Origin: Hygrophila difformis
Lineage: Eukaryota; Streptophyta; Magnoliopsida; Lamiales; Acanthaceae
Direction: 5' to 3'
DNA length: 64,000 nt
NCBI GenBank assembly: GCA_030278955.1
Contig: JAOANR010000002.1
Location: forward strand, 3,100,001-3,164,000
Every line of letters starts with the position of its first letter. Positions within the stretch are counted from its first letter, which is position 1. Under the pieces are notes generated by a model. The model did no database searches. It worked only from the letters and a program-made list of their open reading frames with translations, and was not told the DNA's origin. Positions 44,075 to 54,695 of this stretch are shown here, one piece after another. Both the position numbers and the translations under genes were made by a program.

Positions 44075-45409
44075 TCACTGATCGGGAGGCGGGAACTGCC
44101 GGCGCATGTAGTCGTCCATCTGCCGCACATAGGCGTACATGTCGGACATGGTGACCTGCTGCTGAGCCTGCCTCATAGCAAACGAGTCCATACGGGTCTG
44201 ATAGACGTCCAACCTAGCGTCGAGGGAGTCATAACGAGCCTGCCCAGCTGCAAACCCGGCGTCCATACTGACCCGCATCTCCTGCATCATCTGCAGCATC
44301 TGAATCATCTCCTGCCCCTGAGGTGCCACAGCAGGAGGTGCCCCAGCAGGAGGTGGAACTACTGGAGGAGGGGGTGGCTGCTCCGGTGGTACAACAAGGA
44401 TCAGGCCGCCGTCATCAGGCTGCGGGCGAAGTACAGCACGGGGAGCCCCACGACGTAAGGCGCTACGCCGCTCAGCATAAGTCGGGATACGGTAGCAACG
44501 GCCCGGTGCTAGGTCGTACGGGTCTGTCTCCGGTGTAGTGCGAATCCCCTGCGCCGCGCACAACCCACAGATGAGGTGAACATGGGTAATCACCCTACTC
44601 CCTCGTCCTCTTCGCATACCCCGCAAGTTGTCCTCGATGCAAGCTCCTACATTCACCCTACCGTCTCGCGCGATGAAGCAAATGGTCTCGTAGACGTGAT
44701 CCAGGACAATGTGGCTCCGGGATATCGACCGGACACGCCCTAACCACAGCTGAGCAAGCTCTCGCCAAGGGGAGTCCATCGTCGTCAAACGAAGCTCATG
44801 ACTGTGCTCGAACTGAGGAGGCACTATGGTGCATAAGGTGTTCCATGCAGGAGCAAGAACACGTCCCTCAGGCTGGGGCCGGAATACGCCATCGTCGGGC
44901 AAGCCAAAATAGACATTGATCGCCCGAGCACTGAAGTCGAGATAGCGACCACGGACCTATACCCGGGATAGATCGTCACCCTCCCCGAGACCGCCAATGT
45001 TGGCAATAACCTCCATAGCCAAATAACCGGAGGCGACGCCCTCGGGGTGACGTGCCAGACCAGTCCACTGCAAATACTCCAAGACTGCACCGACCCTGTC
45101 ATCGCCCATATGAAGAGGATATATGCCTCTCTCAGGGACGTAAGCCCTGTTTCGACGAAGCTCGTCGAAATAAAAGTCCTGGGCAGCCTTCGTCCTAAAC
45201 CGGAACCTGTCGTGCCGGTGAGGACGCACCTCGTCCGGAAGACCCCTGAGTCGCGGACCCCGCTGCTCCTCGTCCTCCTCTGACCCGCTCTCGTCGAAAT
45301 CAGGCATCGCCGGAGCGGCATGACTGGGGCCAGCCTCATCAGCAACTCGTCTCCTAGTCCTCGGAGGACACATGAGAGACGCCAAAACGACCCACAAAAA
45401 GAGCAACAT
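44075..45409 (-). pseudogene. Antisense gene, Transposase_32-like, one nonsense codon
   Basis: One minus-strand frame of 445 codons from ATG 45409 (or the likelier ATG 45373, MCPPRTRRRVADEAGPS) to TGA at 44075. A single TAG at 44957-44959 interrupts it; element C has TGG at that codon. Order: a basic, acidic-patched head (FDESGSEEDEEQ), then a domain at about residues 60-290 with FYFDELRRNRAYVPERGIYP, a YLDFSA/INVYFGLPDD region and ICGLCAAQGI. A Pro-rich linker and a Gln/Met-rich coiled tail ending MRRQFPPPDQ follow. The middle resembles the plant 'putative plant transposon protein' family, known as cargo of plant Ty3/gypsy elements. It has its own leader intron (45411-46023) and runs opposite to the element. 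Function unknown. Confidence 0.75.
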
Positions 45410-45410
45410 C

Positions 45411-46023
45411 CTGCAAGTTACCAAATACCGATTATAAGACTAAGTCCCACACAAAGGTCAAGCGAAAACACGTAAAGGGCATCAATGTACGCTTCCAACG
45501 CGAATGTACCGTAAGAACAACAAATCCTACCGTTTACTAGGACCAACCAGGAGGTAATCTAGACAAAGGATATTCTCAAACTAGTGCCTAAACCCTTTGT
45601 GGCATTTCGTCGAACACGTTGTGTGCTCAATAAACCAAAACCTAAGTTACTAACAACACACGGGAATTGCCCACCGAATGAAACAATCATTCTATTAACA
45701 ACACAGCGCGTCCTACCGCACCAAACAACAGGGGAACGAACTAATAACCACACCCCAATAACAACCAAACATCATAGCCTTTCTAAGGATTCGAATTCAA
45801 CAAGAATTTGCCAAAAACATAAACACATTATAACATAAACATAGGCAAGGCAACAAGGGTAACAATAATTGCCACATACACTTGCTAATTTGCACAAATC
45901 AAGCCTAAAAGTCATAAACCCCCAATTTTTGTACACAAACCCTAATTTCCTAAATCTCTTCACAAATCAAGACATTCAAAACATAAAAGTTGAAATTAGT
46001 AAGTGGGTTTAGTAGAATCGTAC
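45411..46023 (-). other. Leader intron of the antisense gene (element B)
   Basis: On the minus strand the donor is GTACGATTC after CTCATCTAG, and the acceptor is AACTTGCAG right before GATGTTGCTC. Element C has GTATGAATC and the same acceptor at 54081-54694. The T-rich body and conserved ends support a real intron. Being antisense to the element RNA, it would not be spliced out during retrotransposition. Confidence 0.6.
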
Positions 46024-46330
46024 CTAGATGAGTGAAATTGAAGTCGAAATCAAGCAAACAGGAAGGTAACCCGCCGGATTTAGAGCGAATTGGGGGTGTG
46101 TTCTCGAATGGAAAATGGGGGAAGTGGCTCGCGCGGAGCGCGAGCCCTATTTTCTCGAACAGAGGGAGCCGCGCGCTCTCCGCGCGCCACCGCGCGGCCA
46201 CCGCGCGGGACCCGGAGGGAGTTTTATTTTTCCTGTTCTGCTCAATCTCTTTTGCTATACGCTCCTCACTGAACCCGGGCATACATTGACAGTGAAATAC
46301 GACGACATGGAGCATCACCTGGCATTATTC
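46024..46330 (-). promoter_or_regulatory. Putative leader/promoter of the antisense gene
   Basis: Minus-strand leader exon up to the donor at 46024. It has a GC-rich palindromic block (GCTCGCGCTCCGCGCGAGC; CCGCGCGG repeats) at 46118-46215, similar in style to blocks in the LTRs. AAAAATAAAACTCC lies just upstream on the minus strand. The transcription start is not visible. Confidence 0.35.
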
Positions 46331-46449
46331 CGGGCAAGGACAGCGGAATTGCCTCACGTCCTCCTTTCGCAGGACTACAGGAAACCCTCGGGACGTAAAT
46401 ACATAGGGACCATAAGAAATTCCGTAGGGAATAGAAAACCGCTTATTAA

Positions 46450-46763
46450 CTAACGTCCCCACCACAGTTTGCTCGTAACCATAACGAGCTCCACGTCCCC
46501 CAACTAAAGAAGTATGTGCCGACACGTCGCATGTACTCCAACCGGACGTAATCGAATTGGATGATGACTTGACCTATGAAGAAACCCCGGTGCAAATACT
46601 CGACTACAAGGAAAGGATGACAAGGAAGAAAACTGTAAAGATGGTCAAGGTCCTGTGGTCCAACCACGAGACGGAAACGGCGACCTGGGAATTGGAAGCC
46701 GACATGAGGCAACGTTACCCTGCCCTCTTCCAAGACAACCCGACCACAGTTATGGGGACATAA
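46450..46763 (+). pseudogene. Integrase C-terminal/chromodomain remnant (element B)
   Basis: Begins abruptly at CCACCACAGTTTGCTCG, equivalent to the QFARVHD region of element A integrase, and runs to the normal stop. A one-base loss near 46526 shifts the frame; the part from 46557 is open (EETPVQILDYKERMTRKK, then VLWSNHETETATWELEA). It is the only pol sequence left in the element. Element C starts at the same place. Confidence 0.85.
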
Positions 46764-46773
46764 TTGTATTCTT

Positions 46774-46785
46774 AAGGGGGGAGGA
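46774..46785 (+). other. Polypurine tract (element B)
   Basis: AAGGGGGGAGGA directly before the 3' LTR, the plus-strand primer. Confidence 0.88.
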
Positions 46786-49459
46786 TGTAACACCCGAGAA
46801 AAAACAAATTCAAATTGTTTTGAACTACGTCATGACTTGATCCCTTCACAGGGTACGTAGGCAGCTTAGAACTAATTTCTAAGTTCAGTCACGAAATAAA
46901 TCACAAAATACATCACGAATTAGATCACAAGGACGATAGGAGGAGATTCCGAAACGGAGACGACCCAGGGAATCGAGCTAACACGTAGGAAACCGATAGG
47001 GGAAAGCGAGGGAAGACCCGACGGAACACGCGGACCGCCGAACCGGCCGCTCCGGCCGGCCCGCGCTGTCCGTGCGCCGCCGCGCGGCCACCGCGCGGAC
47101 AGAGACGTCGCAACTCCAGGCTGGTCGCGCGTGCTCCGCGCGGGCAAAAGCTTAGGTGCGCGCCACCAGCGCGCCAGAGGTGCTGAAAGTGTAAACTTTC
47201 CTTCCATGGCGATTTTCTTGCCAAAAACAACACCCCTAACCATGGCAATCGAATCTCAGCCTTGGGGAAGGCTTAAGAATACCCTAGGGGCGCCCCAAAC
47301 CCTAGGTTTTCAGAAAACATTCAAGCCTCCACCCTCAATTCCCTCTCCAAGTTCAAAGCTCCTTCGACACCACTTTCCGGCGAGTATTCCGGCGAAGACG
47401 GGACGACCGGGACAAGCCCCTGCCCTCTAGACTCTTGGTAAGCTATTGTACAAAGTTTTAGTTCGTCCATAGATCTTAGAAACTCATATTCTAACCCTTT
47501 TTCCTTACTACGATTTCCCGTCGGAAAACGAACAAAAAGCGATCGGAGAAGTTGGCCGTTCGTCGTGACCCTAGGACGTCCGGAAACCCAATCCAGCGAA
47601 CCTATTCTCTAACTAAGTAAGTTAAAACCTTACTCACAAATTTTCGTGGTTGTTTGTTGTTTAAATCTCGAGATATAGGCTTGTAACAAAAATCGGTTTT
47701 CAAAAACCCTATTTTCGTCCAATTTTAAAGACTCGCCTAGAACTTGACCTTCGGGAATTCAAACCGAAAATGTTTCAACATAAAAGTTGTTCCTAAGACC
47801 TTTATCTATCTTGTGTCCAAATTTCAGCCGTTGACATTAAGTTTTGCTATCCCAAATCACGCCGTAAACGTTCTGTGACAACCCGAACGATTTAAAACTG
47901 TGACAGATTTCTACATTCAACTTGATGCATATTTTTCACCCATTTTTCGAATGATTTAACTTTGCATTCCTAAACAAAAGTTGTAGATAATTGTGTCTAG
48001 ATTATGCATATTAAATTTCACGGATTTTGGTGTTCATTTGATATGCCAAACGGCCGAATTTTCAGAACTGTTTTAAGATTGTTTTAAGGGCCGCGAGTAT
48101 GCAGCGAGTTGCACTCAATTTTTGAGTACCAAGAATTCATTATTTCCAAATTCTTAAAACATGAAAGTTGTTCCTTAACATGTTGTGTAGTTACTGTAAA
48201 AATTTCACATCGATTGGTTTTGAAATGAATTTTTAATCGGCGTTGCACGAACCTGTGACGAAAACAGTTTTTAAGACAGAAATTATTCCTTGCAATACAA
48301 CTCGAATTTCGACTCGCTTCGGAACCTTATTTCCAAAAACTTAAAACATGAAAGTTGTTCGTGTGTGTGTTTTTGAATTACTATAAAAATTTCAGAATTT
48401 TTGGAGAAAGGACGAATTTTTAATTAAGAAAGGCGTAAACTGCCTCGAATAGGATTTTTCGAACTTGAGAAAACTCGAACTATGAAAATGCGATATCGAA
48501 TATTTGATAACTTTGAAATACGAACTTTCGAAAAATCCCGTTCACTAGGCTGAGCCGATCTTCATACTATCATTATCTTTGAGACTGCCTCGTTAGTGGT
48601 CTCCTTACTATCTGAGATTGCCTCGTTAGTGATCTCGCGCGCTGTATTTTGGATCGCCTCGTTAGTGGTCCTACTATCTTTTTGGATCGCCTCGTTAGTG
48701 GTCCTACTATCTTTGAGACTGCCTCGTTAGTGGTCTCCCATTGTTTGGACTGCCTCGTTAGTGGTCCTATGTTGAGATTGCCTCGTTAGTGATCTCCCGG
48801 TATGGTGTCCTCTTCTTAGTCTACGGGATGAAAAGTAAAAGACTTGTGTGAGTGTTTCAATATGCTTAAATCGTATTTATCATGTCTTTAATTATGTATT
48901 TAAAGTTTATGCATCTTAAATTATGCTTTAAATTACGCTTTTAAGATTAAGCCCTTTAAACATGTTTTTCCGCTGCTAATAAATTATGTATTTTTAAATT
49001 CTCGTACGGTAAGCGAAATCTTTAGTTTAAACACCTGTAACCCCTTTTATTTGTTGGTTAGGGATTAACTTACTCAGTATATTTTTATACTGGCAACCGT
49101 TGTCATTTTCCTTTTAAAGAGTATGTCGAGTGACGCATTGCATATGCACTTGGGGGAAATCATAACAGACATTTTAAATTCTGCATCGTACTGTTTTTAC
49201 CGGGTCTGTTAAACCCGAGGATTTGGCCATGTTGGCCGTGATTTACTTTCCGCTGCACTTACTCTATTTATTTTTCGCGCATGATGATTACTATTATCGT
49301 ATTAAGTATTATAAATTTCCGGACTAAATCTTGAAATATTTTAAATCTTTTACATACCCACAAGCCTTGCATTTCCTTAGTGAGATCGGGAAGCCATGTC
49401 TTGCTAGGGAGATGCGGCGGTGACATCCCGGCCTGGGTTATCAAATCCGGGGTGTTACA
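46786..49459 (+). repeat. 3' LTR of element B
   Basis: 2674 bp, close match to 40000-42670. The hairpin array is at 48581-48797; in this copy units six and seven have fully paired arms (GGAC with GTCC). Confidence 0.95.
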
Positions 49460-49464
49460 GTATT

Positions 49465-49976
49465 TTTTTGCCACCTATGACTGCTACCATTTTAAATCCA
49501 AAAAATTGGGACCCCACACATCCCACTTTTTCATTAAATAAAACAAGTCAACCATTTTAAAATCAAAAATAGTGTTTGCACCCCCTCTTGAATGTTTTAA
49601 CTGTCCAATGACAGCCCAAGCAATTCGGAGTTTGCAAATCCATTACGCCACGTCTCCACTGCACACTCCAGTTTCGAGCATCCAATCCCGTCGTTCTCAT
49701 CTCATTCCATCTTTCAGCAAGTGCCTCGAGCTTGTTTAATAAAATAGAAAATCAAACTTTTTGGGCCCAATAGCCCATAAATTCCTCTAAGTCCAATGAC
49801 TTAGACTTTTTAAGTTAATTAATGGCATCTACCTTTTGATAAAGTTTTGAGTACTGATCAAATAAATCACATTTCGAGCAAAGCTCAAAATGTGAGGATG
49901 TTGATTTTTAACTTGAAACCCGATTTTCAAAAAATACACTAATTCGATTGGAACTAATACACCTTATATTTTTCAG
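49465..49976 (+). other. Intron of the OTA upstream ORF, 3' part
   Basis: Ends in a T-rich tract and TTTTTCAG at 49969-49976, a good plant acceptor. A hairpin (CACATTTCGAGC and GCTCAAAATGTG) lies at about 49868-49892. Confidence 0.5.
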
Positions 49977-50541
49977 GAATGAGTTGGTGATTAAGTCAGC
50001 ACTTGGACTGCCTGATTGCACTCTACACAAGGCAGCAATAGAAGCCTCTGCGAACAGAAACCAGATCAAAAAGCTCAGGGAAGCACTGATAAGCGTGTAC
50101 AATGTACCGTTGGACCAGGGCACCGAAGCTGAGTTATCATTAAGGCCCGGATGGGACGTAAACATCCCTCCTGCAGATAGATCAACCGCTCTGATGAACA
50201 TAGAAAGGGATTTTTCTTATCACATGTTGAAGTTCTGGGAACTAATGACAGATCATGCCCCGAATAATTCCATAATGACACCCGAAGTACATCTGGAAAG
50301 GATCACACTGAAGTTCCAGATACACACAGCCGTCTGGCAATGTCATTTAGAAGATGGAACAGTGGGAATCGATATCTCGAATTATGACATACTCATTCCC
50401 GACCAGCCCATAGACCCACAAGTACGATTGCAGTTTGTGGAAAGACCTTTACTGGTGAGCCAAATATTGGGAAAGGGAGCCATCTCAATACATGAAGCCT
50501 TCCCCTGCATTTGGAACCCGCGGTTATTTGACAACATGGGC
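49977..50541 (+). CDS. Exon 2 of OTA upstream ORF, 5' part
   Basis: Open from the acceptor for 188 codons (NELVIKSALGLPDC onward) until element C inserts at 50542. It continues in the same frame at 62641, after the duplicated TGGGC. The sequence is coding-like, with balanced charge and blocks such as SYHMLKFWELMTDHAPNN and WQCHLEDGTVGIDISNYD. I do not recognise the family. Position (downstream of primer site and leader, before any gag) and length suggest the extra ORF1 of Tat/Ogre-like elements. The first coding base completes the exon 1 Trp codon. Confidence 0.6.
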
Positions 50542-53317
50542 TGTAACACCCCGGATTTGGTAACCCAGGCCGAGGTGTCACCGCCGCATCACCCTAGCAA
50601 GACACGGATTCCCGAGCTCGCTAAGGAGGTGCAAGGCTTATGGGTATGCAAAGTTTTAAAAACATTCAACAATGAATCCGGAATTCAATAATACTCTAAT
50701 CAAGTACGGTAGTAAAAATCATCATGCATGGATAAGGTAAATGCAGCGGAAATGTAATCACGGCCAACACGGCCAAAACCTCGGGTTAAACAGACCCGGT
50801 AAACAGTAATACGATGCAGAAAGCGAAAATGTTCATAAATAATTCCCCCCAAGTGTATGCGTATGCGTCACTCGACATACTCTGTAAAAGAAAAATGACA
50901 ACGGTTGTCAGTATAAAAATATACTGAGTAAGTTAATCCCTAACTAACAAATAAAAGGGGTTACATGTATTTAAACTAAAGATTTCGCTTACCACACGTA
51001 ATGTTAAAATACATAATTTATTTGCAGCGGAAAAACAGGATTAAAGACTTAATTTTAAAAGCGTAATTTAAAGCATAATTTAAGATGCATAAATTTTAAA
51101 TACATAATTAAAGACATGATAAATACGATTTAAGCATAATGGAACACTCACACAAGTCTTTTACATTATATCCCGTGGACTAAGAAGAGGACACCATACC
51201 GAGAGATCACTAACGAGGCAATCTCAACATAGGACCACTAACGAGGCAGTCCAAACAATGGGAGACCACTAACGAGGCAGTCCAAACAATGGGAGACCAC
51301 TAACGAGGCAGTCTCAAAGATAGTAGGACCACTAACGAGGCGATCCACAAAGATAGTAGGACCACTAACGAGGCGATCCACAAATACAGCGCGCGAGATC
51401 ACTAACGAGGCAATCTCAGATAGTAAGGAGACCACTAACGAGGCAGTCTCAAAGATAATGATAGTATGAAGATCGGCTCAGCCTAGTGAACGGGATTTTT
51501 CGAAAGTTCGTATTTCAAAGTTATCAAATGATCGATATCGCGTTTTCATAGTTCGAGTTTTCTCAAGTTCGAAAAATCCTATTCGAGGCAGTTTACGCCT
51601 TTCTTAATTAAAAATTCGTTTTTACACCAAAAATTCTGAAATTTTTACAGTAGTTCAAAAACACACACACGAACAACTTTCATGTTTTAAGTTTTTGGAA
51701 ATAAGGTTCCGAAGTGAGTCGAAATTCGAGTTTATTGCAAAGAATAATTTATGCCTTAAAAATTGGTTCCGTCACAGGTTCGTGCAACGCCGATTAAAAA
51801 TTCATTTCAAAACCAATCTATGCGAAATGTTTACAGTAACTACACAACACGTTAAGGAACAACTTTCATGTTTTAAGAATTTGGAAATAATGAATTCTTG
51901 GTACTCAAAAATCGACCACAACTCGCTGCATACTCGCGGGTTCCGAATAGGGTTTAAAACAGTTCTGAAAATTCGACCGATTGACATATCAAATGAACAC
52001 CAAAATCCGTGAAATTTTACATACATAATCTAGACTCAATTATCTACAACTTTTGTTTAGGAATGCAAAGTTAAATCATTCGAAAAATGGGTGAAAAACA
52101 CGCATCAAGTTGAATATGGAAAACTGTCACAGTTTTAAAACGTTCGGGTTGTCACAGAACGTTTACGGCGTGATTTGGGATAGCAAAACTTAATGTCAAC
52201 GGCTGAAATTTGGACACGAGATAGATAAAGGTATTAGGAACAACTTTTATGTTGAAACGTTTTCGGTTTGAATTCCCGAAGGTCGAGTTTTAGGCGAGTC
52301 TTTAAAATTGGACAAAAATAGGGTTTTTGAAAACCGATTTTTGTTACAAGCCAATATCTCGAGATTTAAACAACAAACAACCACGAAAATTTGTGAGTAA
52401 GGTTTTAACTTACTTAGAATGAGGATGGGGTCACTGAAAAGGGTTTCCGGAGATCTTAGGGTCGCGACGAACGGCCAACTTCTCCGATCGCTTTTCGTTC
52501 GTTTTCCGGCGTGAAATCGTAGTAAAGGAAACGGGTTAGATCTTGAGTTTATAAGTGTTATGGACGAACTAAAACATTAATCTATGGCTTACCAAAGGTC
52601 TAGGAAGCAGAGGCCTCGTCCTGTTTGCCTCGTAGTCGCCGGAATACTCGCCGGAAAGTGGTCTCGGAGGGATTTCGGCTTGGAGAGGAGAATTTGTGAG
52701 GGTGAAGATTTTGTTTTCTGTCCAAATGAGAATGAGGGCGCCCCAATCCGCCCTTAAGCCTTTCCCAAAGGCTGTGATCCGGTTGCCCTTGATAGGGATT
52801 GGATTTTTGGCAAGAAAATCGCCATGGAAGGAAAGTTTACACCTCCTGCACCTCTGGCGCGCTGGTGACGCGCACATAGGCCTTTGTCCGCGCGGAGCAC
52901 GCGTGACTGCCCTGGAGTCGCGACACCTCCGTCCGCGCGGCGGCGCGCGGAGGGCGCGGGCCGGCCGGACCGGCCGGTTCGGCGGTCCGCGTGCTCTGTC
53001 GGGTCTTTCCTTGTTTTCCCCTATCGGTTTTCTACGTGTTAGCTCGATTCCTTGGGTCGTTTCCGGTTCGGAATCTTTTCCTTAAACTTGTTACGAGTCC
53101 GGCTTATCGCTCGCAACATTTCTGTATCCTAATTAGCCTAGTCTAAATTGGTCCCAACTCCTCCTATCGTCCTTGTGATCTATTTCGGGGTTTATTTTGT
53201 AATTTATTTCGTGACTTAACTTAGAAATTAGTTCCAAGCTGCCTACGTACCCTGTGAAGGGATCAAGTCATGACATAGTTCAAAACAATTTGAATTTGTT
53301 TTTCCTCGGGTGTTAGA
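50542..53317 (-). repeat. 3' LTR of element C
   Basis: 2776 bp. The inner end reads TGTTAGA where the family has TGTTACA, a point change. The hairpin array at 51203-51450 has eight units, one more than the partner LTR. Confidence 0.93.
51203..51450 (-). repeat. Hairpin array in the element C 3' LTR (eight units)
   Basis: Core CACTAACGAGGC on + with arms GAGAT/ATCTC, GGAC/GTCC and GAGAC/GTCTC. One hybrid unit (GAGAC with GTCC) sits next to an apparent unit duplication. Confidence 0.85.
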
Positions 53318-53340
53318 TCCTCCCCCCATTAAGAATACAG

Positions 53341-53655
53341 TTATGTCCCCATAACTGTGGTCGGGTCATCTTGGAAGAGGGTAGGGTAACGTTGCCTCAT
53401 GTCGGCTTCCAATTCCCAGGTTGCCGTTTCTGTCTCGTGGTTGGACCACAGGACCTTGACCATCTTTACAGATTTATTCCTTGTCACCCTTTCCTTGTAG
53501 TCGAGTATTTGCACCGGGGTTTCTTCATAGGTCAAGTCATCGTCCAATTCGATTACGTCCGGTTGGAGTACATGCGACGTGTCGGGCACATACTTCTTCA
53601 GTTGGGGGTCGTGGAGCTCGTTATGGATACGAGCAAACTGTGGTGGGGACGTTAG
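53341..53655 (-). pseudogene. Integrase C-terminal/chromodomain remnant (element C)
   Basis: The minus-strand frame ends at 53341 with the same C-terminus as in A and B (VQILDYKERVTRNK, then VLWSNHETETATWELEA). It begins at the same junction as element B (CCACCACAGTTTGCTCG). There is no start codon of its own and no catalytic core, so it is a remnant, possibly retained because it overlaps sequences needed near the polypurine tract. Confidence 0.85.
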
Positions 53656-53659
53656 TTAA

Positions 53660-54080
53660 TAAGCGGTTTTCTATCCCCTACGGAATTTCTTATGGTCCCT
53701 ATGTATTTACGTCTCGACGGTTTCCTGTAGTCCTGCGAAAGGAGGACGTGAGGCAATTCTGCTGTCCTTGCCCGGAATAATGCCAGGTGATGCTCCATGT
53801 CGTCGTATGTCACTGTCAATGTATGCCCGGGTTCAGTGAGGAGCGTATAGCAAAAGAGATTGAGCAGAACAGGAAAAATAAAACTCCCTCCGGGTCCCGC
53901 GCGGTATGGGGCCTCAGCGCGTGGAGAGCGCGCGGCTGCCCCTGTTCGAGAAAATAGGGCTCGCGCTCCGCGCGAGCCACTTCCCTCATTTCCCACTCGA
54001 GACCACACCCCCAATTCTCTCTAAATCCGGCGAGTTACCTACTCGTTTGCTTGATTTCGGCTTCAATTTCACTCACCAAG
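53660..54080 (+). promoter_or_regulatory. Putative leader/promoter of the antisense gene (element C)
   Basis: Counterpart of 46024-46440. It includes the GC-rich block (CTCGCGCTCCGCGCGAG) and ends at the donor CACCAAG-GTATGAATC at 54081. The intron runs 54081-54694. Confidence 0.35.
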
Positions 54081-54695
54081 GTATGAATCTATTAAACCCA
54101 CTTACCAATTTCAATTTTTATGCTTTGAATGACTTGATTTGTGAAGTGTTTTAGGAATTAGGGTTTATGTACAAAGTTTGGGGGTTTGTTGTTTTTAGGC
54201 TTGTTTTGTGCAAATTAGCAAGTGTCCGTAGCATTCGTTGTTACTCTTGTTGCCTTGCCTATGTTTATGTTATAACGTGTTTACGTTTGTGGCAAGTTCT
54301 TGTTGAATTCGAATCCTTAGAAAGGCTATGAAGTTTTTGACGTTTGGTTGTTATTGGGGTGTGATTATTAGTTCGTTTCCCTGTTGTTTGGTGCTGTAGG
54401 ATATGCTGTGTTGTTATTAGAATGATTGTTTCGTTCTGTGGGCCATTTCGGTGTGTTGTTAGTAACTTAGGTTTTGATTTATTGCGCACATAACGTGTTC
54501 GACGAAATGCCACAAAGGGTTTGGGCACTAGTTTGAGCATATCCTTTGTCTAGATTACCTCCTGGTTGGTCTTAGCAAACGGTAGGGTTTGTTGTTCTTA
54601 CGGCATATTCAAGTGTATATTGATGCCCTTTACGTATTTTCGCTTGACTTTTGTGTGGGTCTTAGTCTTATAATCGGTATTTGGTAACTTGCAGG

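Larger units (their letters stand above)
40000..49459 (+). mobile_element. Element B: non-autonomous LTR element with antisense gene
   Basis: 9460 bp, TGTAACACCC to GGTGTTACA, 5-bp duplication GTATT at 39995-39999 and 49460-49464. The two LTRs (2671 and 2674 bp) differ at only scattered positions, so insertion is recent. The interior is only ~4.1 kb: primer site, broken coiled-coil ORF, antisense gene (44075 to ~46330, minus), the integrase tail with chromodomain, and polypurine tract. Gag through most of integrase is absent. Element C has the same plan. Movement would need enzymes from a relative. It sits in the intron of the OTA upstream ORF. Confidence 0.93.
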
